Shown one piece after another: positions 37,447-45,601 of a stretch of 47,758 nucleotides of DNA. Made by a program: the position numbers and the translations under genes. The DNA is from Mesorhizobium sp. SARCC-RB16n (GTDB lineage Bacteria > Pseudomonadota > Alphaproteobacteria > Rhizobiales > Rhizobiaceae): contig NZ_ML703258.1 in NCBI RefSeq assembly GCF_008520305.1, positions 240,576-288,333 on the forward strand, written 5' to 3'. The first letter of the stretch is position 1; each line of letters begins with the position of its first letter. The notes below the pieces were generated by a model. It was not told where the DNA came from and searched no databases. It saw only the letters and a list, made by a program, of their open reading frames with translations.

Positions 37447-37746
37447 TCACGAAGCAGCGGTCCGCCCGTCCTGGCCAATCTCCTTCGCAATTGCGGCTCC
37501 GCCGGTATCTTGCGGCACACTGCTTGCCGCTTCCTGATGTTTCGAGCGGGCTTCTTCCAGGTCAAGCTCCTTCTCGGCCTCACGCATGGCGTCGTCGAAC
37601 TGCCTGCGGAAATCGCCGAGATATCGGTTGACCGTCTTCATTGTTGTGCCAAGCGACCGCATGACATTTGGAAGCTCCCCTGGTCCGAAGACAACCAGCG
37701 CCACAACGAAGATGACCACAAGATGGTCCCAGCCAAGTCCGAACAT
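37447..37746 (-). CDS. TatB/TatA-like protein, apparently an orphan copy
   Basis: A 99-aa protein with one N-terminal membrane helix (FGLGWDHLVVIFVVALVVFG), the family's PGELPNVMRSLG motif (Pro-Gly hinge after the helix and the conserved amphipathic stretch), and an acidic and basic helical tail (DDAMREAEKELDLEEARSKH). TatA and TatB form the twin-arginine export pathway with TatC. The Met at 37746 is the natural start; the long frame to 39213 on the same strand is a shadow of the corC-like gene. No tatC or partner is nearby, so this looks like an extra copy. TatB is favoured by the E at position 8-12 being replaced by D and by the short tail, but TatA is possible. Confidence 0.75.
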   Translation of the reverse strand: MFGLGWDHLVVIFVVALVVFGPGELPNVMRSLGTTMKTVNRYLGDFRRQFDDAMREAEKELDLEEARSKHQEAASSVPQDTGGAAIAKEIGQDGRTAAS

Positions 37747-38029
37747 CAGTATCTCCCATGGCGCCTTTGATGACATCCGCGGAAGGCCCGCCTGATCACC
37801 TCGATCAAGGCTGCGAAGCGTACTATCATAGCGTCCCGCCCGCACCATTCCAGTATGCGCCGTTGCGATGCCGTTCACAGTTGCTTCAAGTCGGATGTCC
37901 GGCACGCCACACAAGAGCACCGGCTGCCTTGTGACGGCTGCCTCTCTGCCGTTCTGGCAATGAAACAGAACCATGTTATGAGTGATTCTACCTACAACAC
38001 GCGGCGGCATTCCGCCCAAAAGGGAGATC

Positions 38030-39373
38030 ATGTCCAGTATCGATAGCAGTATTTTCGATTTTCTCGGGATATTGGCCGTACTTGCCCTCGTCGCCGCCAA
38101 TGGTTTCTTTGTAGCAGCCGAATTTTCACTTGTGGCGGTTCGCCGCAGCCGCGTGATCGAACTGGTCAATGCTGGCAGGCTCAACGCAAACGCGCTGAAA
38201 CACGCAGTCGACAATCTCGACGCCAACCTGGCGGCGACCCAGCTCGGCATCACAATTTCTTCGCTGGCGCTCGGCTGGGTCGGAGAACCAGCGCTCGCCC
38301 ATCTGATCGAGCCGCTGCTGAACGCATTGCTAGGATCGCTGGCGACATTCGGTTCGCACGCCATAGCGGTCGTCATTTCCTTCATCATCATCACTGCGCT
38401 GCACATCGTGCTGGGCGAACTGGCGCCCAAGAGCCTGGCGCTCCAGCGCAGCGAAGGAACCGCACTCTGGGTCGTGCGCCCGCTCGGACTGTTCCTTTTC
38501 GTGCTGCGGCCGGCGATCATCGGCCTCAACGGCCTTGGCAATCTCGTGCTGCGCCTGTTCGGGCTGCGGCCGGGAACGGGCGAGGAATCGCTGCATTCGC
38601 CCGATGAGCTGAAGCTGCTCGTTGCCGCCAGCCAGGAGGCCGGGCTGCTGCAGCCGGCGCAGCAGGAACTTGTCGAGCGCGTCTTCAACATAGGCGACCG
38701 CCGCATCGCCGACATCATGACGCCGCGCCGCGACGTAGACTGGATCGACGCCGATGACAGCATGGAGGAGATGCTTCGCACTATCCGAGACTGCCGCCAC
38801 GACCAGCTGCTGGTCGGACGCGGCGGCATCGACGAGCCGCTGGGCATGGTCCTGAAGACTGACCTTCTCGACCAGGTGCTGCACGGCAACGCTGTAGATC
38901 CGATAGCCGCCATACACGAACCCATGATCGTGCACGAGGGAACCCCGATCTTCCGCGTCCTCGACCAGTTCAAGAGGGCGCCGGTGCGGCTCGCCATCGT
39001 CCTCGACGAATATGGCAGCCTAGAAGGCATCGTTACCCAGACCGACCTGCTTGAGGCCATCGCCGGCGACCTGCCGGACACGGAAGGCGAGGACCCCGAC
39101 ATCGTCGAGCGTGAAGACGGCTCGCTGCTGATCGACGGCATGATGCTGGCGCACGATGCCTTCGCACGGCTCGGTTTTCGGCCGGGATCGGCGGATGGCG
39201 ATTTCCACACCATCGCCGGCTTCGCCCTGTTCCAACTCGGACATCTTCCCGAAGCCGGCGAACATTTTGCCTACCAGGGCTGGCGCTTCGAAATCCTCGA
39301 CATGGACGGAAGGCGTATCAACAAGCTGCTCGCCCGCCATGAAGGCGCTACATCCACTGCTGCAGCCATTTGA
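38030..39373 (+). CDS. HlyC/CorC (UPF0053) family membrane protein
   Basis: A 447-aa protein of the CNNM/CorC family linked to Mg2+ efflux or Co2+ resistance. Order of domains: DUF21 transmembrane domain, residues 1 to about 190 (ANGFFVAAEFSLVAVRRSRV, ATQLGITISSLALGWVGEPA, LGELAPKSLALQR); two CBS domains, residues about 205-330 (RRIADIMTPRRDVDWIDADD, RLAIVLDEYGSLEGIVTQTD); and the C-terminal CorC_HlyC domain (LIDGMMLAHDAFARLGFRPG, FAYQGWRFEILDMDGRRINK). AGGGAG lies 4 bases before the ATG at 38030, so the longer frame from 37982 is not needed. The gene ends tail-to-tail with a dedA relic on the other strand. Confidence 0.92.
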   Translation: MSSIDSSIFDFLGILAVLALVAANGFFVAAEFSLVAVRRSRVIELVNAGRLNANALKHAVDNLDANLAATQLGITISSLALGWVGEPALAHLIEPLLNALLGSLATFGSHAIAVVISFIIITALHIVLGELAPKSLALQRSEGTALWVVRPLGLFLFVLRPAIIGLNGLGNLVLRLFGLRPGTGEESLHSPDELKLLVAASQEAGLLQPAQQELVERVFNIGDRRIADIMTPRRDVDWIDADDSMEEMLRTIRDCRHDQLLVGRGGIDEPLGMVLKTDLLDQVLHGNAVDPIAAIHEPMIVHEGTPIFRVLDQFKRAPVRLAIVLDEYGSLEGIVTQTDLLEAIAGDLPDTEGEDPDIVEREDGSLLIDGMMLAHDAFARLGFRPGSADGDFHTIAGFALFQLGHLPEAGEHFAYQGWRFEILDMDGRRINKLLARHEGATSTAAAI

Positions 39374-39540
39374 GGCCGAAGGCGCCGGGCGCCAGTATGC
39401 CCGTCACCCACAAGATCGCCGAGCTGATGTTGGCGATCTGGAAGACCGGCGCGGAAGCGCGCAACGGACCTGAGAAGCGGCCGACGAACACGCCTGGCCC
39501 GCCCCAGCGTTCGAAGAACTTGTGGCCGCGTGGCAAAAGG
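39348..39540 (-). pseudogene. DedA-family C-terminal relic
   Basis: The minus strand reads GHKFFERWGGPGVFVGRFSG, PLRASAPVFQIANISSAILW and VTGILAPGAFGLKWLQQWM before a stop. This is the C-terminal half of a DedA/SNARE-associated membrane protein (F-RWG--GVFIGRF-GPLRA), with about 15 residues missing between PLRAS and FQIAN. Nothing upstream continues the gene. It overlaps the end of the CorC-like gene by 26 bases. Confidence 0.72.
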
Positions 39541-40422
39541 TCTGGGTAGCGCGTCAGCGGCCAGCAATCCGAAACCCGGTGCCCGAGTCTTGTGCGGGTC
39601 CCAAGATCATCCGGCTCTAGATCAGCGCCTTCGCCGCCGGCGAGGGGTCAAATCGTCACTTCGCTTGATAGCCAAACGATCTGTTAGAGCAGCCTATTCA
39701 GATTGGCAATTCGGGTTGCCGCTCTGGACCAGCATCACGTTGGCAGCCGCCGCGCTGACCACGTGACCCGGGGCGTCCCTAACTAGGAAGGCCGCGAAAA
39801 ACATCGGCCGCTCGATGATAGGTGCGAAGATACCCCCAAAAACGAAAGAGACCCTAGAGGTGCCGGCAGCCAACGGGGCCCAGCCGCGAGGCACCACATT
39901 TTCACGCAGGAGACGCTTGACGTCAGGCTGTCGTCAGGAAGATCTCCTAATCAGTTTCTGCCGCCGCTGTGCTGCCGCCTAACCCCCGGCCTTTGTGCGG
40001 CACGCCCTGCCCGCTTACTCCTCCCTGCGGGCAGGGCGTCATTCAAGAATGGGCGAAAAAGAAGCTCTGAGAGATGAAGGATTGGAGATAGGTTACTTTG
40101 CTGAGAATGATTGCGTCGCCGCTTGGCGACCTGTCATTTGCAGCCGAGGCGCTTGCTGACGCTGCTGTCGGACGATTTCGGTCTGCTTTGGGGCGAGCAC
40201 GGGTCAGCGTGCCGTAAGGTCCGCATCGCCCCGAGTGTGGAACTCGGCTTTGTTTTGCAAAAGCGGCCGAGACCGTCCACCACGCTTTCTCTCACCGTCA
40301 GATCCATCCTGGGCGGGAACCTGAAGGAACAACCTTGCACGGCTGACTATGCGCGATCGGCCGCGTCCAAGCGGTGAATTGCCGGCTTGCGGCCTCACAA
40401 GTTCAAACAGAGTACGGTCAAA
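39541..40422. other. Gene-poor stretch before mmsA
   Basis: About 880 bases without a clear protein gene. One minus-strand frame (39694-39897) reads FFAAFLVRDAPGHVVSAAAA and may be a relic, but I cannot name it. The strongest structure is the 13-bp hairpin at 40002-40039, listed separately. The mmsA promoter should lie in the last 200 bases. Confidence 0.4.
40002..40039 (+). ncRNA. Perfect 13-bp hairpin with anti-SD loop, possible sRNA element
   Basis: ACGCCCTGCCCGC (40002-40014) pairs perfectly with GCGGGCAGGGCGT (40027-40039). The 12-base loop TTACTCCTCCCT contains CTCCTCCC, complementary to a ribosome-binding site. A weaker hairpin (TGCCGC/GCGGCA) lies just upstream, near 39974-40002. Unlike the two other candidates in the window, no terminator follows, so this could be part of a longer RNA, or an inverted repeat with no RNA role; on the minus strand the loop reads AGGGAGGAGTAA. 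The fold is certain; the interpretation is not. Confidence 0.3.
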
Positions 40423-41952
40423 ATGGATACTGTCAAACAGGCGCCGCGATACGGTTCGCACCACTATATCAACGGCGCATTTTCAAATGCTGAGCCCTCG
40501 CGCACGGGTTCGGTCTTCAACCCCTCTACCGGACACGAAATTTACCGTACAGCTTATGGGGACCGCGCCGTAGTGGATGACACGGTGCAAGTGGCCGTCA
40601 AGGCAGGGCGCGAATGGGCTAACGCCTCCCAGGCGCATCGGCTGCAGGTGATCTTCCGCATGCGAGAACTCATGCTTCATCAGGCCGATAAGATCGCCGA
40701 AATCACCGGCCTCGAAAGCGGCAAAACCATCTCCGACGCTCAGGGCGAGCTAAGCCGCGCGCTGGAGGCCATTGAATTTGCCACCAATGCACCTCAGATC
40801 ACCAAGGGAGAGTATTCGCGCAACGTCGGCGGCGGCATCGACACGTTTTCCTTCCGTCAGCCGGTAGGCGTGGTCGGCTGCATTGCGCCGTTCAATTTCC
40901 CTGTCATGGTTCCGATGATGATGGGAACGATGGCGATCGCCGTCGGGAATGCCGTTGTCCTCAAGCCGTCCGAACGCGTCCCAGGCGCTTCGGCGCTGTT
41001 GAGTGAGCTCTGGGCAGAGGCCGGTTTGTCAGCGGGCGTCTGGAACATGGTGAACGGCGACTCTGAGGTGGTCAACGCAATCCTTGAACATCCGGGCATT
41101 CCTGCGATCAGCTTCGTCGGTTCCACACGCGTCGGAGAGCACATCTACCAGCATGGCAGCAAGCACAACAAGCGAGTTGCGGCCTATACTGGCGGTAAGA
41201 ACCACATGGTCGTGTTGCCCGACGCTGATCTTGACGCGGCGGCAAGCGCCTTCGTCAGCGCGGCCTACGGCTCTTCCTCGCAACGTTGCATGGCCGTATC
41301 GCTTCTGGTCTGCGTTGGCGATGAGACAGCGCAGAAGCTACGCGATCTCGTCGGCGATCACATCGCCCAACTTAAGGTCGGAGCCTACGATGATCCCTCC
41401 GCCGATTTTGGTCCGCTCGTTACTCAGGCGGCCAAGGCGTCCGTCGAAAGCGCAATCGAGCGCGCCGTTGCAGAAGGCGGTGAAATCGTTTCTGATGGTA
41501 GGGGCATCACTATCGACGGCCACGAAAACGGTTTTTTTGCCGGGGCCACTTTCATCGACAAAGTTACGACTGACATGCAACTGTGGCAAGATGAAATCTT
41601 CGGTCCTGTCCGTGGCATGATGCGGGCGAAAAATCTTGATGAGGCAATCCGGATTGTGAATGCTCACGAGTATGGCAACGGTGCCGTGATCTTCACACGC
41701 TCGGGCGGGGCGGCGCAGGTCTTCTGTGCCGAGGTCGAGGCCGGCATGCTCGGTGTAAATGTAGCAGTTCCCGTTCCCGTCGGGCATCACAATTTCGGAG
41801 GCCTCCGCCGCTCGAAGTTCGGGGACGCCCACATGTTTGGGCCGGACGCCGCACGTTTCTATACAAAACTCAAAACAGTGTCACAGCGATGGCCGCAGAC
41901 CGAAACGGCACAGCCGGCGAAGCCGTCACTCAATTTCCTGAGCAATGGTTGA
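40423..41952 (+). CDS. mmsA: Methylmalonate-semialdehyde dehydrogenase (CoA-acylating)
   Basis: A 509-aa aldehyde dehydrogenase that converts methylmalonate semialdehyde, NAD and CoA to propionyl-CoA in valine and myo-inositol breakdown. Marks of this subgroup are VVGCIAPFNFPVMVPMMMGT, FVGSTRVGEHIYQHGSKHNK, GGKNHMVVLPDADLDAAASA (where other ALDHs have the general-base Glu, missing here as expected for the CoA-dependent enzyme) and AAYGSSSQRCMAVSLLV with the catalytic Cys. GVNVAVPVPVGHHNFGG and SKFGDAHMFGPDAARFYT are typical endings. The ATG at 40423 is preferred to the upstream frame start. The relic of 3-hydroxyisobutyrate dehydrogenase (the preceding step in valine breakdown) at 43791-44125 hints at former neighbours. 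Confidence 0.92.
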   Translation: MDTVKQAPRYGSHHYINGAFSNAEPSRTGSVFNPSTGHEIYRTAYGDRAVVDDTVQVAVKAGREWANASQAHRLQVIFRMRELMLHQADKIAEITGLESGKTISDAQGELSRALEAIEFATNAPQITKGEYSRNVGGGIDTFSFRQPVGVVGCIAPFNFPVMVPMMMGTMAIAVGNAVVLKPSERVPGASALLSELWAEAGLSAGVWNMVNGDSEVVNAILEHPGIPAISFVGSTRVGEHIYQHGSKHNKRVAAYTGGKNHMVVLPDADLDAAASAFVSAAYGSSSQRCMAVSLLVCVGDETAQKLRDLVGDHIAQLKVGAYDDPSADFGPLVTQAAKASVESAIERAVAEGGEIVSDGRGITIDGHENGFFAGATFIDKVTTDMQLWQDEIFGPVRGMMRAKNLDEAIRIVNAHEYGNGAVIFTRSGGAAQVFCAEVEAGMLGVNVAVPVPVGHHNFGGLRRSKFGDAHMFGPDAARFYTKLKTVSQRWPQTETAQPAKPSLNFLSNG

Positions 41953-42172
41953 TCGGTGACGGAAAAGCGATGTCGGTTCACGAACCGATAACCACGTTGG
42001 TGGTCGCGCAGTCGAGGATGAATGTGCGGCCGTCCATGAACAAAGCGAAGCCAGCGAATACTCCTGCAGGCACTGGTCCCTGATTGAGTTGGCAGGCGGA
42101 CGAATTTGCGTGAGATCACGTGTTGGATATTCACGCAAGTCGGCGCTGATGCACATTTGCTAAAGCACTCCT

Positions 42173-42515
42173 ATGTTGCGCATGACGGATGAACTCGTGT
42201 GTCATGGCGTGCCGCGCTTCGAGATCTTCGCGGAGGGATACACGATGGAGATTCCTGACCGACTCAGGCCGTGCAGGACCACCATCGCCGGCACGCACCA
42301 ATCCTTCGAATGGACCCCGGCCGCAGGCTCGATCCTCGACGTCGCTCTGGCCGCCGGCGCGCCGCTGCCGAGCGGTTGCCGCGTCGGCCAATGCGAGAGT
42401 TGCGCCATCCAGGTTGTCGATGGCAGTTTTGCCCACCTGATTGAATTCGATGGAGAACCTGGCCGCTGCCTGACCTGTCACGCGGTTCCGTTGTCCGATA
42501 GCACCATCGCCCGTA
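42173..42515 (+). pseudogene. C-terminal fragment of a ferredoxin-type oxidoreductase
   Basis: The translation starts mid-protein with GVPRFEIFAEGYT and then has a complete plant-type [2Fe-2S] domain: LPSGCRVGQCESCAIQVVDG and EPGRCLTCHAVPLSD give the C-x4-C-x2-C...C cluster ligands. This is the usual end of flavin-ferredoxin reductases of the vanillate-demethylase or MOSC type, so the FAD and NAD parts are missing. The frame then runs on into unrelated opposite-strand sequence (past about 42515), which explains its false length of 247 aa. It could fold as a small ferredoxin if expressed, but no start is convincing. Confidence 0.62.
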
Positions 42516-42814
42516 ATGCCCGCGGCGCGGCCAATCGAGCCGGCACCGTCAATCACCTTGACCTCCTAGCTGATTGCCTTGGAGGCTTCCTCGACACCGG
42601 TGATGCCCCCCGAATGCAGCCGTTCTTGAGGTCGCCGGCCAAAACGACGATGGTCTTGCCCGGCTGCCCTTTTGGGCCGGTGGTTGGCCCGTCCCAGGCT
42701 GTGACTTTCTCCGCATGTTTCTGCACGACAGCCATGGCATCGGCTTTCGCCCGGCTGGAGAACAGAGCCGGAGCCGCGATGGTGATGGCCACCAAGAAGG
42801 CGGAGGATTTCAGA
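42515..42814 (-). pseudogene. N-terminal fragment of a sugar ABC transporter binding protein
   Basis: On the minus strand a signal-like segment (KSSAFLVAITIAAPALFSSR) leads into AVVQKHAEKVTAWDGPTTGP, KGQPGKTIVVLAGDLKNG and, in another frame, GITGVEEASKAIS, a stop, and EVKVIDGAGSIG. This is the N-terminus of a rhizobial ribose/xylose-type periplasmic binding protein (TAWDGPTTGPKAQ is typical). The start codon is lost (CTG in place of ATG), and there are a frameshift and an in-frame stop. The remaining two thirds are gone. Confidence 0.68.
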
Positions 42815-42858
42815 AATTCCTGCTATTGGTACCTCTCTTTGCTTTCAAGAATGATGCG

Positions 42859-43794
42859 TCACCGGCTGATATCTCCGGCCACGGGACCGGAACCGGCGGG
42901 ATGGGCGTTGACGTAGATGGCGTAGAGCGATGTCTGCGCGGTGATGTAGAGGCGGTTGCGCTTGGGACCGCCGAAACAGACATTGGAGACCAGTTCAGGA
43001 ACCAGCACCCGGCCGATCAGCGTCCCGTCCGGCGCGTAAACCCGCACTGAATCGGCGCTCGAGGCCCAGATGTTGCCGTTGCGATCGGCGCGGAAGCCAT
43101 CGAACATGCCGGCCGCGCATTCGGCAAAGACGCCGCGCGCCCGCACTGAGCGGCCATCATCGGCGAGTTCGTAGGCATGGATGGCGTGCGGCAAGCCCGG
43201 CACATGGCTGGCGCCGGTTTCCGAGACATAGAGAAACTTCTCGTCCGGCGAGAAGGCGAGACCGTTCGGCTGCACCCTGTCGGTGATGACAGTGGTCAGC
43301 TCGCCCGCGGCCTCGTCGAATCGGTAGACGTGGGAGCCGCCGATCTCTGGATTGGCGATCTTGCCCTCATAGTGGCTTTCGATGCCGTAGACGGGGTCGG
43401 TGAACCAGATCGTTCCGTCGGATTTGACCACCACATCGTTGGGCGAGTTGAACCGCTTGCCGTCGACGCTTTCGACCACCGCCTGCCAGCGGCCGTCATG
43501 CTCGAGCCGGGAGACACGGCGCCCCCCATGCTCGCAACCGACTACGCGGCCTTCCCGATCAAGTGTGTGGCCGTTCTGGTTGTTGCACGGCGTCTCGAAG
43601 ACACTGACGGAGCCGTCGGTTTCATCGTACCGCAGCAGCCGGTCGTTGGGGATGTCAGACCACAGCAAATGCTTTGCCGAGGGCACATAGACCGGACCTT
43701 CCGCCCAGCGGCTGCCGGTCCACAGCCGTTCGAGCTTGGCATGGCCGATGATCAGCTTGCCGAAACGCTTGTCCAGGAACTCGTAGTCGCTCAT
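42859..43794 (-). CDS. SMP-30/gluconolactonase-type sugar lactonase
   Basis: A 311-aa six-bladed beta-propeller lactonase that opens sugar lactones with a divalent metal. Marks: RLWTGSRWAEGPVYVPSAKH with the first metal-binding Glu, LLWSDIPNDRLLRYDETDGS, GRRVSRLEHDGRWQAV, RFNSPNDVVVKSDGTIWFTD (Asn and Asp metal ligands), PNGLAFSPDEKFLYVSETGA and MFDGFRADRNGNIWASSADS (Asp ligand). The ATG at 43794 is the natural start; the frame is open further only through a relic. It lies between a 3-hydroxyisobutyrate dehydrogenase relic upstream and a sugar-binding-protein relic downstream, all on one strand: probably the last working gene of a former sugar-catabolic operon. Confidence 0.9.
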   Translation of the reverse strand: MSDYEFLDKRFGKLIIGHAKLERLWTGSRWAEGPVYVPSAKHLLWSDIPNDRLLRYDETDGSVSVFETPCNNQNGHTLDREGRVVGCEHGGRRVSRLEHDGRWQAVVESVDGKRFNSPNDVVVKSDGTIWFTDPVYGIESHYEGKIANPEIGGSHVYRFDEAAGELTTVITDRVQPNGLAFSPDEKFLYVSETGASHVPGLPHAIHAYELADDGRSVRARGVFAECAAGMFDGFRADRNGNIWASSADSVRVYAPDGTLIGRVLVPELVSNVCFGGPKRNRLYITAQTSLYAIYVNAHPAGSGPVAGDISR

Positions 43795-44125
43795 GCTGTC
43801 ATTCCGAATGGGTTCGCCGCACCAAGCATCGCCTGTCGGTGCAGTTGCGCGGGCGTCTTGGTCTTCAAGGCGAAAGACTGGAGGGAATCCAGATCCTTCA
43901 GCATGTTGTTGATGCGGCCGGTCGGCGAGTAGTCGCGCGCGGCGAACTTTCGCCATGAATTCCTGCATAATGCTGGAATCGGCGCGCCCGCCGTTGAGCG
44001 CCGCCGGGATCGTCCTGGGATCGACACCGCCGGCCCCGGCGAGTTTGACTGCTTGGGCCACCGCGCAAACAGTTGGTTGATGAGCTTAGTCATCTGCCCT
44101 GCCCCACTTGGCCCTATCAGCATGT
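43791..44125 (-). pseudogene. 3-Hydroxyisobutyrate dehydrogenase-type relic
   Basis: The C-terminal half of a beta-hydroxyacid dehydrogenase is spread over three frames: GPSGAGQMTKLINQLFA, then AQAVKLAGAGGVDPRTIPAA and LNGGRADSSIMQEFMAK, then AARDYSPTGRINNMLKDLDS and LQSFALKTKTP. The catalytic Lys of GQMTKLINQ and the family's ADSSIMQEF-x-RDYSPTG are clear. The NAD-binding half is missing beyond about 44125. The natural end has been replaced by AQLHRQAMLGAANPFGMTA, whose stop overlaps the ATG of the lactonase gene (ATGA). Confidence 0.85.
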
Positions 44126-44193
44126 AGTTGGCGCACAGATGCCCCCTTACCAGCCGTGCGCGTTCGAATCCGCCGGCTCTCCGCCAGCCTACG

Positions 44194-44502
44194 CTACGAC
44201 ATCCTCACCTCCTCAAACAGTATGGCGGCATAGTCCATCGCACCGTGCAGGACGTGGACGATCACAACCTGCTCGCCATCCACCCGATAGAAAATCAGGT
44301 AGTTTCTATGGACGCGGCGGCGGATTTCGTATCGCTCATAGCGAGGCACCAAAGGGAAAGCCTTTGGGGACGTTGCTATCGTTAGGCATTTCTGTTCCAA
44401 CTCGTCAACGAATGACAAAGCTCTGAGTGGGTTGTCTTTCGCGATGTTGTCGCCTATCTGCCGCAAATCCGCCTTTGCTTCGCTCGCAAAGCGCACTTTC
44501 AT
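44194..44502 (-). CDS. parE: RelE/ParE-family toxin
   Basis: A 102-aa protein with the ParE/RelE fold: start MKVRFASEAKADLRQIGDNI, middle KAFPLVPRYERYEIRRRVHR, end NYLIFYRVDGEQVVIVHVLH followed by GAMDYAAILF. The pattern YLIFYRVDGE-V-I--VLHGA-D is the family signature. ParE toxins act on DNA gyrase, RelE-type relatives cleave mRNA on the ribosome; the lack of obvious RelE catalytic residues favours ParE. It overlaps the antitoxin stop by 4 bases, the usual antitoxin-first order. The module looks complete and intact. Confidence 0.88.
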   Translation of the reverse strand: MKVRFASEAKADLRQIGDNIAKDNPLRALSFVDELEQKCLTIATSPKAFPLVPRYERYEIRRRVHRNYLIFYRVDGEQVVIVHVLHGAMDYAAILFEEVRMS

Positions 44503-44759
44503 TCGGTCGAGCCCGGCAGCATGGCTTTGTAGCGTTCCCGCAGTTCGCTGAAAACATCCTCGGCAGCATGGGTTCGCGCTGCGTCAGCATCGGCTATTCC
44601 ACGCATGATTGATGCATCCAGTGCCGCCAGTTTCGTTTCTCGGTCTTGAATCAATCGCACGCCTTCCCGCAGAACCTCACTTTTCGAGCCGTAGCGGCCC
44701 GTTTCGACGAGTTGCTGAATGTAGCTTTCAAGCTGTTTGCCCAGATCAGCGCTGATCAA
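44499..44759 (-). CDS. parD: ParD-family antitoxin (ribbon-helix-helix)
   Basis: An 86-aa antitoxin. The N-terminal ribbon-helix-helix (ISADLGKQLESYIQQLVETG, RYGSKSEVLREGVRLIQDRE) binds DNA as a dimer and represses its own operon. The C-terminal tail (DASIMRGIADADAARTHAAE, DVFSELRERYKAML) wraps the toxin. The start is a TTG with GGAGGGAG 7-8 bases before it; the first codons form part of a palindrome, GATCAGCGCTGATC. Two tandem TTATCAAC repeats 41-58 bases upstream are the likely operator. Start codon TTG may limit its synthesis. Confidence 0.88.
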   Translation of the reverse strand: MISADLGKQLESYIQQLVETGRYGSKSEVLREGVRLIQDRETKLAALDASIMRGIADADAARTHAAEDVFSELRERYKAMLPGSTE

Positions 44760-44799
44760 ATGAATCTCCCTCCGTCACGGCATACCTGAGATAGGGTGT

Positions 44800-44817
44800 T
44801 TATCAACTATTATCAAC
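44800..44817 (-). promoter_or_regulatory. Candidate ParD operator: two 8-bp direct repeats one helical turn apart
   Basis: TTATCAAC occurs at 44800-44807 and again at 44810-44817 (GTTGATAA on the minus strand), 10 bases centre to centre, in an AT-rich patch upstream of parD. Repeats on one face of the helix are how ribbon-helix-helix antitoxins bind. No exact promoter boxes could be fixed. Confidence 0.5.
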
Positions 44818-44973
44818 ATCCCTTCCCGGACCGACGCTACTTTGCCCGCCGCCGCCACATAAAGGGCCTGACCTTCCAGTGCAGTGTCGACGAAGCGCAG
44901 CTCCGCAAGGCAAAGTATAGGTTGCGCCGGCGTGCAGCGCTCGGCGCTGAGGTCTCTCCAGTGAAGCGCCGGT

Positions 44974-45276
44974 CTACACCGGCACTTTTCCGCTGCCCGA
45001 TTTGCAGACAGCGAGCCATTGGATCGCTGCGTTTGGATCTTCCAAAATACCGGCCCGTTTCGCAAAGCCGAGAAAGGCATTGTGGGCCGCGCCTATAGGC
45101 TTGTACCCGTCGTGTGCGTCAAAGCACGCCCGAAGGGCGGTCTGATGGATCAAGTCTCTGCGATCTTCAGGCCATTCGTCGAGAAAATCGATTGCGTCTG
45201 CAAGGCCGGCAATCTCTTGCACGATAACCGTGGCACGCCTCACGAAGATGGGACTGGCGAAAACTTCAGCGTTCAT
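44974..45276 (-). CDS. DUF982 domain protein
   Basis: A 100-aa soluble protein. The family is small and almost confined to Rhizobiales, often in symbiotic or accessory DNA. The pattern FASPIFVRRATVIVQEIAGL, DAIDFLDEWPEDRRDLIHQT and ALRACFDAHDG fits DUF982: a beta segment, a helix with L--WP--R-----A---C, and a final A--AFL-FA--AGIL. Function of the family is unknown. The start is the ATG at 45276. It is a single gene between the toxin-antitoxin pair and the effector gene, and its 3' part is contradicted only by shadow frames. Confidence 0.78.
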   Translation of the reverse strand: MNAEVFASPIFVRRATVIVQEIAGLADAIDFLDEWPEDRRDLIHQTALRACFDAHDGYKPIGAAHNAFLGFAKRAGILEDPNAAIQWLAVCKSGSGKVPV

Positions 45277-45601
45277 TCATTCTTCCCATCTGCTGAACTG
45301 CTTATCTGTTTGAGAGCCGCGAATCCCCGCGCCTCCCACCATGGCAGAATGTCTTGTCACTGCGATGACGGGTCAATCGGGAGGAAGCTGCGTTCACGCC
45401 TGAGGGAGATCACGGATATTGTGGAGCGCGGGGATGCCGGGGTGTCCATTCTTCCATCGACAGTTCCGCTCCCTTATTGGGCCCAGGCGTGATCGCGATC
45501 ATATTCTCTCAGAGCCCGCGCCCTGTTGCTCGCCTGTCAATCTGCAAGGAATGTGTGCGTCCCTGGCTATCATTCTCGGTGCGTTAATCACGCCGTAGCA
45601 C
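45277..45601. other. Intergenic stretch
   Basis: About 325 bases between the DUF982 gene and the end of the effector gene. No terminator with a T-run and no gene were recognised. Confidence 0.4.

Noticed and set aside
37447-39213. 588-aa minus-strand ORF
   Set aside because: Only its last 99 codons are a real protein (TatB-like); the rest is the antisense of the CorC-like gene with Ser/Arg-rich shadow composition.
41440-41470. TCGAAAGC inside mmsA as a tts box
   Set aside because: It lacks the GTCAG half at the right distance and is inside a conserved coding region.
42173-42916. 247-aa ferredoxin ORF as a single protein
   Set aside because: After the [2Fe-2S] domain the frame is the antisense of a sugar-binding-protein relic.
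42859-44061. 400-aa ORF joining dehydrogenase and lactonase
   Set aside because: It is a read-through of a frameshifted dehydrogenase relic into the lactonase. The lactonase has its own ATG at 43794.
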